Shown here one piece after another: positions 22,897 to 34,842 of a stretch of 64,000 nucleotides of DNA (positions within the stretch are counted from its first letter, which is position 1; every line of letters begins with the position of its first letter). The stretch is from Pleodorina starrii (taxonomy: Eukaryota > Chlorophyta > Chlorophyceae > Chlamydomonadales > Volvocaceae). The stretch spans positions 124,001-188,000 of the forward strand of contig BRXU01000005.1 of the NCBI GenBank assembly GCA_030267565.1, written 5' to 3'. Under the pieces are notes generated by a model that saw nothing but the letters and a program-made list of their open reading frames with translations, searched no databases and was not told the origin of the DNA. The position numbers were made by a program, and so were the translations under genes.

Positions 22897-25800
22897 ATGA
22901 GTGCCAACCTCCAAGCAGCATTTGACGAGGCGAACAAAGCCATAAAGCGCCAGAAGACATGTGCTTCAAAGAGCGACGCAGTGCTGGACAAGATAATAAG
23001 CATGGTGACGGCAGCGCAGAAAGAATTAGAAAATGGCGCCGAGGGCTCGGACCCGGAGGCCACCCTGACGCGCCTGCATAATAGCATAGAGGACGCGGGC
23101 GTGTTCAAGGAGCTGAACTCCACAACCAAGGATTTCCATACATCGATTTCCAAGCTCGGAAAGGTGGGGACTGCCTTCGGAGAGCTCGTCAACCGAATCT
23201 AGGGTTCATGTCGGAGGCCCCAGCGCCAGGGCCTGCATCAAGAACATAAAAGTCTTGCGAAGCGTTTGTTAATGTCCCAATGGCTGCAAATGTCATCATC
23301 TCGATACTGCTAGCCGGCTTCCGCGAGTTGCGCCTGAGACTCCACCGCACGCAAACCGCACGCTTTGCCGTGTTGAAGCCCTTTCTCCACCCTTCATTTT
23401 CCCTCTGGCCAACTCCATCTTCCGATTCCTTTGCTCCCCTCCGTCCTCCATCACCTGCCCAAACGAACAAACAATTATGATCCCCTCCAGGCCCTGGAGA
23501 GGGCTCTCGACATGGAAGCGGACGTGTGCCGGGCGCTGCGGCCGTCGCCCGCACTGAGCAACGACCCGGGCCTGCTGGCGCGCGTGATCGCAGAGCACTT
23601 TTACCGGGAGGGCCGCTTTGCGCTGGGGGACGCGCTGGCGGCGGAGGCAGGGCTCATGGACGCGGAGGCGCTGCGGGCGCCGTACGCCGCCATGCATACC
23701 GTGCTAGAGCAGGTGGGCCGCAGTACGGCGCGGCTGCAGGGTATCGGGAGCCCGAGTGGCGCACGCTGTCATGCGCGCAAAGGGAGGAAACATCCCTGCC
23801 GCAAGAAACGCCCTGACGAACGCCGTATATCGCACAGCCACATGTTTTTCGCTGCGGTAGAGCACGGCACAAGTGAGTGGTCGACGTTTCAGTTTGAGAG
23901 GCACAGCCCTCGTGTCTAATGCTCCCTGGTTTCCGCTCCGGCCCCTGTGTTCTCCGCCAGATTCGGGCCCACAACCTGGACCCCGCGCTGCAGTGGGCGG
24001 TGGAGCACCGGCCGCAGCTCAGCCAGGACGGGGGCCCCTCGGCCTTCGAGTTCCGGCTGCACAGCCTCAACTTCGTGCATGTGCTGCAGTCGCAGGGTAC
24101 GTCTGACGTGGCTCCCGGCTGGGATGTTGCGATTGCGACTGGAGGGCTTGCGAGCAGGCGGGTTTGCGGTTGTGGATGTGGGCTTCTGACGGACGATGGA
24201 AAATGCGTCTGGTTTGCCGGCGTGGCCACCAGATCGAGGGCTCTCGGGAGGCAGTGGCAGTTAATAATTATACCGCAATGGCGGAACGGAGGCGGCGTTA
24301 GCAAACGGACCAGCAGTGGCGGGTGGTTTGGGAGTGCCTCGGGACGTGGCCAGCCAGGCCGCCGCACGACCTGGTCACGGGTTGGCAGCCCAGGTCCGGC
24401 TCTGCAAGATGGACACAGGATGACATCCGCTCGAGCACGGGCCGCGCGCGCAAACAACCTCTTTATCTCCCAGCAGGCCATTCAGCGAGGCCCGCACCGC
24501 ATAGGACCCTACCTGTTGTGATAGCCTCCGCGTCTGTGTCTACTCGACCATCGTCCGACCCAATCCGATCTGATCCGCGGTCACGCATAACCCACAGGTC
24601 GCACCGCCGCGCTTTCGTATGCTAAGCGCCACTTCGCGCCGCATGCGGCGCGGCACCTGCAGGACATCCAGCGCCTCATGGGCTGCCTGCTGTTTGCCGA
24701 CCGCGAAAGGAAGCAGAAGGAGGAGCAGCAGCAAGGGGAGGCGGCGGCGCCGGGAAGCGCCGGGGCGTGCGGATGTCCGGCACCTGTGCCGCACCCCTAC
24801 TCGGACCTGATGTCGCCGTCGAGCTGGAACGCCGCGGCGCGAGAGTTCGCCAAGCAGGCGTGCAGCCTCATGGGCCAGGTTGGTCGGAGGCGGGGCTGGG
24901 GGCTGAGTACCAGAGAAACCGAAGCGCGAGGTTCGGGGGCCGGGGCGGGTCGGGAGGTGACCTTAAGTTAAGGCGGGAAATAGCAAGCGCGGAATTCTCC
25001 TTCGGCAGCCAAGTTCCGCGGGTCACCTGTGAAAAAAAGAGTGCGGGCGGGAGGTACGCGATGCGGAGGGGCTTGTTGATAGGGAGAGCAGGTCAGCGGT
25101 GGCGGTGGGTCCAGAGCGAACGGCGGGGCACAGGGTCAGTGCGGTAGATTCCGGGCGCTCGCAGGCGGTGGCGCGAAGGGTGGGACTGACGGGTTTCCAC
25201 GGGTTTCATTGTCCTGGGGCTCATTGAAGGCACACTTTGGGGGACCGGGTATGTTGGCGGGCGAGCATTGTGTAACGAGCTTTCTGTAACGGCGCCGACC
25301 GGCCGACGCACGCTAGTGCAATACCTGGCCAAAGATTGGAATAAGGCAGCTGGGCAGCTAACTCTGATATGATAGCCGCATCAGAGCAGAGTGTGGCATC
25401 GCGCCATGCCTCTTTGCCTGGCCCTTCCGACCTTACGCTTCCGACCTTACGCCCGTCCCTTGGTCGTTCCTTCCGCTCCCCCGCCTGCCAGTCATCGGAG
25501 AGCCCACTGACCACCGTGGTTGCAGCCGGCTCGGTGGCCCTGCCGGTTTTGCTCAAGCTGGCTGCGGTGATGGAGCGCAACATGCAGGTGAGGAGAACGG
25601 GCGGGGAGGGGACGGGAAGTAGCAGGTGCTCGAAGAGCTGATCCGAAAAGCGATGTGCACCCAAGGGATTTATAAACAACCGTCTTCTAGTTTTAGGAAG
25701 CAGGGCATTCACCTCTGGGTTGGCCCAAAATCGAGTCTTCCGTGCCGCCGCTCGGATTCCTAACGCCTGGGAGCTTTACACTTCCCAAGGGACTCCTTTC

Positions 25801-26276
25801 CCGTGACTGATCGTTGTCTATCCCGATAGGCTGGGCGCCAGCATGCGCATGCGTTAGGTTAAAGACGCCGGTCGCGCACCTATTCTTACCAGATGTCCCG
25901 GTCCGTGTCACCCTTGTTGACTTCCGCTGTCATCGCTTCCCGTGTTCTCCCTTAGCAACCCCGCCCCCGCGGTCCCAGTGAATGTGGCCCGTGCCCGAAA
26001 TTGCCCCCGCAGGACCTCCGCACCGTGGAGCAGCTGCCGGTGGAGATCGAGCTGGGGCCCGAGTTCGTGTTCCGCTCTATCTTCGCGTGCCCCGTCTCGC
26101 GGGACATGTCCACACCCGACAACCCGCCCATGCTGCTGCCATGCGGCCACGTACTGTGCGAGCAGTCGGTGGCCAAGCTGGCCAAGACGCGCACGCGGCC
26201 ATTCAAGTGCCCCTACTGCCCGCAGGAGGCGAGGCTGGACATGCTCAAAGCGCTCACGTTCCCGGGCGTGGATTGA
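22897..26276 (+). CDS. RMD5: RMND5/Gid2-type E3 ubiquitin ligase subunit of the CTLH (GID) complex
   Basis: Six exons give 421 residues in unbroken frame: 22897-23163, 23491-23712, 23961-24096, 24598-24878, 25492-25587, 26013-26276 (TGA). The N-terminal segment contains HNSIEDAGVFKELN and SISKLGK, typical of RMND5. Residues about 110-135 form the LisH-like stretch (LLARVIAEHFYREGRFALGD). CTLH/CRA helices follow (LDPALQWAVEHRPQL, FEFRLHSLNFVHVL, ALSYAKRHFAPHAARHLQDI). The C terminus is a degenerate RING: Cys360, Cys378-Gly-His380, Cys383, then KCPYCP with Cys400 and Cys403. In the family RMND5 pairs with MAEA/Gid9 to form the catalytic heterodimer that ubiquitinates metabolic enzymes. A Gln/Glu/Lys insertion (KEEQQQGEAAA) interrupts the CRA region in exon 4. 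The ATG lies only about 30-250 bp from the LINE end, so promoter disruption is possible. Family assignment is strong; the exact orthologue name is inferred. Confidence 0.85.
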
Positions 26277-26422
26277 GAATATTGAATCGGCTAGCTATCG
26301 CGTGTCGACGGGAGTAATTTTTGGGGTGTCAACTGATGGGATATGAGAGGGGAGGCGAAGGACAAAAGAATAGTTCGGAGCTGACCGGTTGCATCTGCCT
26401 GGAGGTCTGGTGGGTACCCTGT

Positions 26423-26427
26423 TGTAA
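26423..26427 (+). terminator. TGTAA polyadenylation signal for RMND5
   Basis: TGTAA is the usual green-algal poly(A) signal. This copy is 147 bp after the RMND5 stop codon, a normal 3' UTR distance. Confidence 0.6.
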
Positions 26428-27197
26428 AAGACCTGGAGGGTCTTCGCGTGCTAATGTGCACTTAGTGGCAAGGTTGTATGGTTGTTAGTTGATTGGGCGC
26501 TTGTTCATTCTGTCTAAGTTGCAAGGGGCAGAATCGATAATCATATTCTTCTCTGTTACATGTCACCAGGTCAAGGTCAGCCACAGCACGGTGGCTCCGG
26601 TGGGCCAGTCAGCTGCCGGCAAAATGGCTCAACCCTTTCCTAGGCGACATGGCCCGACACCCAACGCGCCAAGAAGGACAACGAATCGTCTGTGCCTTGT
26701 TGAACCGCGAGGTTTGAGGCGGGGGTAAAAATGTACAGACAACGGACAGGCCAAGACGTCCTGGCCCTCACGTCACCATTCACTCCATGCGCGATCGGCT
26801 CACCTACCCAGCTCATCTGTGCAAAATTTTGCATGGTCGACGTGTAAACGTCCGTCTACTGGTACACAAGGCGATGTGATCTGACCCGCGCCATGCCACA
26901 CGGGCCACCTCCACCATCGGATCGTTCCCGTCTAAAGCTCATCGGCTTTTGCCCCGTCGCCAGGACGGAACTAACCCGCGGAATCAGTCAACGAGCTGCT
27001 GGAGCCGCTAGCTAGAGCATGCGCATGTTGTTGAATGACGCGAAGGCGCCCACAACCACATATCACACGCCGCTGCTGCAAGCAAAGCACCCGCAGCTGA
27101 AGCGCTGCGAGACGCCGGCCTTGCCGACACCCACAGCCGTCTTCACTGCTCCTGCTCCCACAGCATGCTGACGCAGCCAAGAGAAACCATTAAGCGG
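26428..27197. other. Convergent 3' intergenic region
   Basis: Between the RMND5 poly(A) signal and the Lhca stop. It should contain the Lhca 3' UTR on the minus strand. Apart from the minus-strand TGTAA at 26556-26560, nothing specific is visible. Confidence 0.5.
26556..26560 (-). terminator. Possible TGTAA poly(A) signal for Lhca
   Basis: TTACA on + reads TGTAA on -, about 640 bp beyond the Lhca stop. Long 3' UTRs are usual for algal antenna genes, but the distance makes this tentative. Confidence 0.35.
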
Positions 27198-29409
27198 TTA
27201 CTGCGGGGCGAAGGCCTTGCCTGCAGGGACACACAAGGGACCAGGTAGTTAACGTCATGTGGAAGAGACGTCGAATGAAGACGTTCACGAAGACGTCAGC
27301 CGGAGCACCGCGAATAGCCCACTCAGATTACACGGCTGCCCCAAACAGCCCCAATGCACACGTAGGAAGTCATTTCCAGTCACCGGATTTCGCAACCGCC
27401 TCCCCAAATGCCTACACTCACCGAAGTTGGTGAGGATGTTGTTGTTGACCGGGTCAGCAAGGTGGTCCAGCAGGTTCTGGAAGGGGCCCTCCCGGGTCAA
27501 GGTCGCCTGAGCGCCGTAGCCCAGCATGGCAAGCATGGCCTGTGGATGGACAGGGCGGAGGGACGAGATATGGATGGTGCAAGATGCGCAGCGTCGACTT
27601 GAAGGCAGGACCGGCCTTCTTTATAAAAAGGCCAGACCCGAAGGCCAAAGCAGGAACTAATCTTACCAGACGGCCATTCTTGATCTCCTTGAGCTTCAGC
27701 TCCTTCATGGCAGCCTCGGTCTTGCCCAGGTTGAACAGGTTGAAGAACGGGCCGCCTGTAGTGCGAAATCGCGGAAGCATGGACATGGGCATGGTACAAA
27801 CTGGCATATAGAGACCGAAGCTGAGAATGAGCATGCCCTGTGCAATAGTGTCGCGATGAAGTGCACTTGGGTCCTCGAGGAAGATGCTTCCCCACCCACC
27901 AGGGTACGCCGCGTCGCCGCTGCCCTCGAAGATCTTCTCCAGGCCCAGGAAGTACTGCTTGCCCATCGAGCCGGGGTAGCGGAAGTCCTGCAGAATGCGC
28001 AAACATGACCAGAATGTGAGAACCCTGAACCTTTGGGGGCTCTCCCTTCAGCGTAATTAGCTAGCAATTGGTTCTGCTCCTTGCGGCATGTCCCGTGACA
28101 TGCCAATACCTGAACCCAGTCCACCACTCCTGCAGGTCAGATGCATTCCCTGCATGCTCACACCCTCCTTACACCTGGAGGTTCCGCGACACGCAGCGCA
28201 CCTGGAGGCGGCGCAGCTCAGCGAACTGCATGGCCACAATCTCAATGAAGAAGATAGTGTACGGGTCAGCCCAGTAGCTGTCGTACGAGCCTGCCGGCGG
28301 GATGACACCGCTCTCGTACCAGACGATGTTGGTCTTCTCGGGGATCAGGCCGGCAGCGCCCAGGATCTCCGGGGCGATGCAGCCGGCAGCGCCGAGCATA
28401 GCCCAGCGGGCATGGATCACCTCAGAGTACTGCAGCCACTTGGGCTCGACGAAGCCACCCGAGTTGACCGGGTCCAGCAGACCGAGCGGGTCGAAGCCGA
28501 AGTCCTGCGTTGGGAAGCACCAAGCCCCACGTCCGACATTGAATTAGAAGATGCCGAGTCATGACTTGGTGGTTCAAACGAATTACCAGAGCCTCTACGA
28601 ACATTCCGTCGCATAGACCCCGCAAGGTACGCAGCCGGGGGCTTCAGGGATATCTCGGGGACAAGGGCACCAGTGAATTCTCTCATACCCCGAAGCCGAA
28701 CGGAGTCCGGTTATTGCATCAGTCTGAAGTGCGACCTATCCTATTGGCCAATGCCCCGCAGTCGGTGGCGCAGAAACATACTACGTCCTCTGATGCAGGC
28801 GTAAGGTAAATAGCTGATCATTCCTTTAATCCTCCTTGCGAATCAGATCAAAGAAATGTAAATATCTAGAAGGCTGCCTTTATAACGGACGCGATCACTT
28901 GTCACCGTTTAGGCAGGGATACTCACGCCGGGCAGGGTGCCGTCCAGGTACGCCAGCGACGACTGCGAGGCGCCGACGTACAGCTGGTCCTTCGAGCGGT
29001 CCACCTGACAGAGGATCAAGGAATAAGGTGTCAAGGCAGGCTTCTTCCTCGCACTGTAAGTCGTCGTGTCAATCACCGTGACGACCCTGGCCTTGCAAGG
29101 ACTTATTGATCAGAAACGATGTCACACCTTGGCGATAGACTTCTCCTCAGCGCGGCACACCAGCTTAGCCCGGTTAGCCTTGGCCGGGCGGGCGGCCTTG
29201 CCGCTGAAAGCGGCCTGCAAGCCATGAACGCGAATTGCATGTCAGTGGCGCCCAGCCGACCGTTGCGGTTCCATGTTGAAGTTGGAACAAAGCAGTTTGC
29301 TATAGGGCTTAAATTTGGGCGCGGCATCGCTCGCGAGGTACTCGCAGCACTACAAGAGCAACCTGATGCAGTGAGCAATCACCTGCGCAGAGCGGTTGAG
29401 GAGCATCAT
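27198..29409 (-). CDS. LHCA3: Photosystem I light-harvesting chlorophyll a/b protein, LHCA3-like
   Basis: Antenna protein that binds chlorophyll and carotenoid in the thylakoid and feeds photosystem I. Eight exons, 270 residues, frame closes exactly: 29409-29383, 29214-29128, 29004-28927, 28504-28202, 27987-27900, 27755-27667, 27539-27422, 27220-27198 (TAA). The N terminus (MMLLNRSAQ, then Lys/Ala-rich to KLVCRAEE) is a chloroplast transit peptide. Helix B carries [15 protein letters not shown] with Glu92, His95 and Arg97 as pigment ligands. Helix C is [15 protein letters not shown]. Helix A is [22 protein letters not shown]. The motifs [31 protein letters not shown] and [17 protein letters not shown] match the Lhca3 class. 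His95, not Asn, at the site that tunes red chlorophylls argues against a far-red Lhca. The first exon codes only nine residues, chosen because it is the sole ATG with an in-frame GT donor upstream. Paralogue number is inferred from memory of the family. Confidence 0.88.
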
Positions 29410-29773
29410 TTTTTCACTCGAAGTGCCGACTGCAACGTGCAGAATTGGTGCGCGCGGAGTGTAAGTGTAGGCGATCGGACGGAGAGATCGCTGCTTGGGC
29501 CCCTCCTGGAGCCAACCGTTGGTTGTTGTGCAACTCTTGAAGCTAACTAATTGTAAATCTTTGCACAATCAAATTCTACAGTGAGAGCAGGTTATTGAAG
29601 TAAGAAAATGTAATTGGCGTTGTTGGCCTAAGCTTGCTCCGTGGCAAGCTTGTAGCTTGCCACTGTAGACTATGTCACTTCGTCACATCGTCCTGTATAC
29701 TTGTATATGCATCTCATGTGAAGGTTGCCCTTACCGATGACTGCGGTGCGTCGAGGCCGATGCAGTGCTTCAC
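29410..29773. other. Lhca promoter region
   Basis: This holds the 5' flank of Lhca (minus strand). A 10-bp inverted repeat lies at 29641-29663. No TATA box or light element could be named with confidence. Confidence 0.4.
29641..29663. repeat. Perfect 10-bp inverted repeat with 3-base loop
   Basis: Arms gtggcaagct and agcttgccac flank tgt. It could form a strong hairpin or bind a dimeric factor. It lies about 230 bp upstream of the Lhca start and beyond the 3' side of a tentative minus-strand gene. Confidence 0.8.
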
Positions 29774-30309
29774 CAGTATGCAATCTGAACCATTCCATAA
29801 TATTTTTCAAGTTGGGCAGCAGCTGCGTAAACCCAATCTTGTACGCATGTTCGTCTGCTGCGTGACCTGCCTGACTGAAATGTCGGTTAACGATGCGCAA
29901 CGTGAGCAACTTTTCTATTGTGAAGTGTTTCCATTCCTTCTTCAAGGCACTGATCTTTGCGCTGGCCGCGCCCATACGCCGTGCTACGACCCGGGGGCCC
30001 TTACCATCAACACGAGGCCTTCACAACTTGTGCACACCCATTGTGTTGCACTGCCCGACTGGAAACCACATGTTCATTGAATTCCCCACCAACCCAGCGC
30101 ATCATGTGGGCTTTGCTTACGTTTTCATTCAAGCCGGCGTGTAAGGCGTGTATGATCTCCAGTAGGGCATGGCTGGAACTTACTACAATGGTGGTGTAGG
30201 GTATAGCGCCATAGGATGGCTGGGGGGGATAGCAACCGCGTAGAACCACGATGTCCTGACGGGCGTATCCCTCCTGCCCACTGATGGAGTCCACAGGGAA
30301 CTGACTCAT
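29774..30309 (-). CDS. Tentative hypothetical gene fragment, two exon-like segments
   Basis: Not recognised. Segment 30309-30121 starts at an ATG (MSQFPVDSISGQEGY) and ends at a clean GTAAGC donor after ALHAGLNEN. Segment 29975-29774 starts MGAASAKISALKKEWKHF and ends at a GTGAAG donor after EWFRLHTG. Both have non-repetitive, protein-like composition unlike the shadow frames around them. The phases do not join with any acceptor I tried, so either an exon is missed or the locus is a decayed gene or transposon piece. No domain is visible. Confidence 0.28.
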
Positions 30310-32860
30310 GGGCCTCTCATGGGCCCTGGCAAGAGGAAAGACATGTACGGTAGTTGGTTTTGTGTATACTGAGTTAGTTTGACGGTGGCCTTCAGACCAT
30401 GCGGGCCATGGTTGAGTACCGCGCCGAAAGCGACGAGGGCGCCAACTGGCCCCGCCTGTCCAGACAGCACGGACCATTCAGAAGCAAAGGATCCTGGGGT
30501 GAGTTACAGGGGAACCACGGTCGGAGGGAGGTAGCCGAAAGGCCCCCCAAGCAGCGACGGGACCCGGCCTCACACGAAACAGGCCCACCAGTAGACATCT
30601 TCACCGGACGCACCAATCGGGGTACTGTAAGGTCTTGCATTCTTCTTGGTTTGCTCCTCCCTGCCTTTCTGCCTCGTGCTGTCCGGACTGGTTGCGCTTC
30701 TCTATGCCTTGGTCATCATCTATGCAGTACATAGCCAGCGGGCCCAGCGTGCCAATGACGACTATGATGACTATTCTCACAGAGCAATGGACGAGGCCCC
30801 ACGCACGTGATGCTTCTGTTCGACGGTGCTTTGCTGGGAGATGCTCCCGGCAGCTCCCCGAGGCTCATACCCCACCGCAGGCGCCGCGCCTGCTGTGCTG
30901 ACAACACGGCTAGTACATGCATGCGGCTCGAACCTATCCTGTAGCGGATTCAAGCGCCAGCAAGCGCCGTGTGCAGTGGCTCGTGCGGAGCGTAGTTCAG
31001 GGTCGCCGCGTCGTAGGTCTGCCAACTCGTTACAGCATTGCGAGAACCATTTCATTTAACGCCCCTCAGGACGGGTCTACTGCGGTGGTCGCACCACGAT
31101 GCGGAACCGGAACGATGCAATCAAACGAGGCACCACGAGACAACCTGCGAAGCGATGCCTCGCGGCTAAATACCCCACCTCATCTGTACCACACTACGAC
31201 AGATCCAACGGAACTCAAACGAAAACGATTTGGTACAATCTGTCCCGAGCACTGTGGGTCTGACGGATCAAGCGGTCCGGCGGGCCAGGGCGGGCGATTC
31301 TGAAGTTCGGGGGCCGGCTCTCTGGTTTTGCTGCATTGGGGGTTGCCCAGCCATGGCTGAGACATTGTGGGTGCCTGCCATCCCATCCTCTTGATCAACA
31401 TGTGTGAGGGTCCCTAGTGGAGGCCCATAGGAACGAAGGCACTTCGCGTCTGCGAGGGAGTGGGTGATAGAGGTATGGTACGCGTGTGGATGCTGTCCAA
31501 CCTGGCTGCCTTTATGGTCATTCCCGCAAGATTCACGAGCCATCCTCGAGCGGCTCGTCCTTCAGCCAGCCCCGGTATAGTGCCTTGCGGCTTGTTGGGT
31601 GCTTGACGGCTACTGGCGGGGGGGGCTGGTTGGCCCCCAGCTCCCCACCTGAGTGACATTTGCCCCTCAACGGTAAGTGCATGCCTGCAACACATGCTAC
31701 CGGTATGCCGACACAGAGAAGATTTCTCTCATACATCTGACGCAAGTTCAGGCACGCGCAGTTGAGAGCTAGCTGTCAAACAGGAGTTAGATCTCTTTGA
31801 CAGGCGTTACCGTTCGCGCACCCCCCCCCGAGCAGCGGTGGATAAGAAACACGCCGTGCACCCTTACTATTCAGAAGACCAGTGGAACCGCGCGACACGG
31901 CCCAGGGCAGGCGCATTAGATACATTGTTGCCGGACTGATGATGGGTGAGTTTGTGGGGTCCAAGTGAAAAATTCAAGCAACATCAGGCGACACACCATT
32001 CGGGCACGTGGCTTTTCTGTGTGGTTGTGCACTGAGCTCCATATGTGCATCTGTGTTGGCCGCATGCCGACTGGTCCCTCATTTTTGCAGAAATATGTCA
32101 TCACACCCGTGGGTCAGTGATGAAATTGTGTGTGATTGGATATAATCATCGGGACCGTCTCTCTGACGCGGCGGCGGTGGGGTTGCGGGGGTGTGCGGTG
32201 GGTGAGAGTTGCGGTTTGCGCCCTGCGGCGTCAAGACCGTACAGCGGCAGGTGACCCGCCAGTTATCGCAGCATCAGAGGAAATGCTGAATGAACGCACC
32301 GAGCGGGTTCAATACACACAGGATACAGGCCTAACCAAAGGCCAAGCCCACTCTGTGCCCGTTAGGTCCTGCAAGAGCTGGACTACCACAACAAACAGGG
32401 CACATCGTACTGTCAGCTCTCAGTGTGAAGCGTGGAAACGAAAGGTCCCGTTCCGCAGGTGTTCGCAACGTGTGGTCCGCTTCACCAATCATAACCATGA
32501 CCATTGCTTGCTTCAGGAGACATTAGGAACTCCTATTGTTCAGTTCGGGGCGGGCATTGTCGACATCGTCGGCGCTCCATTTGGTCGTCGGCGGCATAGA
32601 AGGCAGCCAGGAAGCGACTGGATTTTAAATATATGCTTCTACATTACTAAATTGCATCTAAGTTTCAGTATACCATTCAGCTCTGTGATTGAGCCCTGAG
32701 TAGCGGTCTGAAGAGCCGTACTTGCTGGGCCTTATACTTATCTCTGCGAGCGACTTAGCAAGCGCGACCCCTCGAATCTTCCTTGCTCTTACACGCGCGG
32801 CTGACCATTTCATCGTCCTCTCGCGCGCACTAAGCGCCGAGCCGCCTAACCGTAGCGACA
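30310..32860. other. Intergenic region with no supported gene
   Basis: Moderate GC, no recognisable domain in any frame, and no chain of splice-linked exons. The last 200 bp are the AtpD promoter and 5' UTR; an AT-rich stretch (ttttaaatatatgcttctac) lies at about 32623-32642. Confidence 0.5.
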
Positions 32861-33520
32861 ATGCTTGCCGCCAAGTCTGTTGTGGGCCAGCGTGCCTTCA
32901 AGGCGTCGGCCGCGCGCGCCGCGCCGAAGGCCGCTCGCCGCGCTGTCGTGGTGATGGCCCGCAAGAACGAGGTCAGCGAGTCCTACGCGAAGGCTCTCGT
33001 CGAGCTGGCCGACGAGAAGGGCAAGCTGGAGGCGGTGCATGCCGATGTGGACGCTGTCTCCAGCCTCATGAAGGAGAACAAGAAGCTTGCTGAGCTCATC
33101 ATGAACCCCGTTGTTGATGGTGAGAAGAAGCGTGCGGTCCTGGCCAAGATCGCTAAGGAGGCCGGCTTTCAGCAGTATACGGTGAACTTCCTCAACCTGC
33201 TGGTGGAGAAGGACCGCCTGCCGCTGGTGCCGGAGATCTGCGAGTGCTTCGAGGACCTCTACTGCCAAATGACCGATACCCAGGTCGCCACCCTGCGGTC
33301 GGCGGTGAAGCTGGAGCAGGAGCAGCAATTCCTGATCGCCAAGAAGCTGCAGGAGCTGACCGGCAGCAAGAACATCAAGCTCAAGCCAGTCATTGACTCC
33401 AGCCTGATTGCTGGCTTCGTTGTGGAGTATGGCAGCAGCCAGATTGACCTGTCTATCCGCGGCCAGATTGAGCGCGTCGCGGACCAGCTCACGAAGGAGA
33501 TGACCGCCAAGCTGGCGTAA
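32861..33520 (+). CDS. ATPD: Chloroplast ATP synthase CF1 delta subunit
   Basis: Peripheral-stalk (OSCP-like) subunit that joins the CF1 head to the stator of the thylakoid ATP synthase. A single intronless frame of 219 residues ends in TAA. Residues 1 to about 33 are Ala/Arg/Lys-rich with a VVVMA cleavage-like end, a transit peptide. The mature part has the OSCP/delta N-terminal bundle (ESYAKALVELADEKGKL, MKENKKLAELIMNPVVDGEK, FLNLLVEKDRLPLVPEIC) and the conserved C-terminal KPVIDSSLIAGFVVEYGS followed by IDLSIRGQIERV. Length fits the family. The absence of introns is unusual beside its intron-dense neighbours. The start is the first ATG after a GC-rich leader, with aacc and gacaATG context. 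Confidence 0.95.
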   Translation: MLAAKSVVGQRAFKASAARAAPKAARRAVVVMARKNEVSESYAKALVELADEKGKLEAVHADVDAVSSLMKENKKLAELIMNPVVDGEKKRAVLAKIAKEAGFQQYTVNFLNLLVEKDRLPLVPEICECFEDLYCQMTDTQVATLRSAVKLEQEQQFLIAKKLQELTGSKNIKLKPVIDSSLIAGFVVEYGSSQIDLSIRGQIERVADQLTKEMTAKLA

Positions 33521-34842
33521 GCCGGGGCGTGGCAGGCTGTAGGTTCGTGCCGCTAGGGCAGCGCGGCCCTGTAGGGATGGTGTTTTAAGCGGCCGGTACG
33601 CATCGTGTCGTGCACCCAGCGGGCGCCAGGGCGGCCAAGCGGGGGAGCGGCAGGGCGGGCTGGTTCATGAACTCGTGCTTGGGTGATGCTAGGCAGAGGA
33701 TCAGGAGGGGAATAGGTGGGAGTGGACACATGTATGCATGGCGGGGTCGGGCAGAGGCGTGCTGGCCGCCCTCAGTCGCGGTTCCCAGCCACTGCATTGA
33801 AGAGCAGAAAATTTTGTTCGTGACACTGAGTGCAAGGCAGTTTTCCTGGTCTGCCGGGGCCAGCTGGGTTGATGCGTTGCTAGTTTTGACGAGGGAAGCA
33901 TGCCGGACTGTTGCCGCGACAATTCGTTTTGCCTAATGTGTGCGTACACGCCCGCCGACATTTCGTTGGAGGGAGGCTTACGTGAGTCCACTTGGTCTGC
34001 GCGGCCCAACTGCTGAAGGCCGTGTGCAGAAAGCCATAACCGTGTAACAACCAATTCTGAGAGCTGCGTTTGCCTACATGCACAGCCCGGATGGACCCAT
34101 GGCCTCGCACCACGGGGCGCGAGCATGCTCTCGTCGCACGTTGTTTGTGGGTGGGGCATGAAGTGTTAGGCACTGCTGGCCACCAGTACAGGATAAAAGG
34201 TCAGGCGATCCACACAATCCCCGGCGCGCGGACCAGAGGGGCATCCCCTGGGTTCAGCACCCCCAAATACCCTGCCACGCTCCCACTCACCAAAGAATTG
34301 GTTGCTGCATGCCTGGATGGGCTACAGGTGGACGGCTATAAAGATTGATCAGCAACTTGACGCCCCGCAGGGACAACACGATCTAGCGTCGGAGCTGGGA
34401 CCTGCTGGGATGCATGCACTGCACTCGGCTTTGTTGCGGGGGACAGATGGTGTCAAGTAGTTTGCGAGGGGTGTCACCTCACAACAGGGTGCTGAAGAGC
34501 TGAACCCTGTACGGCATGCAGCGGTTGCCTGTTTGTCTGTTGGAAGTCTGAAGGATTCGGTACAGAACTCAAAGGCGCGTAACCGCAGTGTGATTTCATG
34601 TCCTCCTACAACATAATCTTACGAAGAAAGTGGCTCGTTGACATTGCCATTAGCATATCTAACTTCGCCTTCGAACTAACCAGTAACCACCTGCCCCATC
34701 GTGCAACGCATGTGATGGCGTTCAAAGCCTCTTGATAAGACTTGATAAGAGTCAATGTTATTTTCGCTTTGTCACCTGGTATATGAATGAGCTGGAATCG
34801 CGTGACAGAGGTTAGGCCGAAACTCTAGAGCACAGTGACGCC
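33521..34842. other. AtpD 3' UTR and PDK1 promoter
   Basis: The first 530 bp are probably the AtpD 3' UTR, up to TGTAA at 34043. The second half becomes AT-rich. A direct repeat of cttgataaga occurs at about 34731-34750. No gene is seen. Confidence 0.55.
34043..34047 (+). terminator. TGTAA poly(A) signal, likely AtpD
   Basis: First TGTAA downstream of the AtpD stop, about 520 bp away. Confidence 0.5.
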
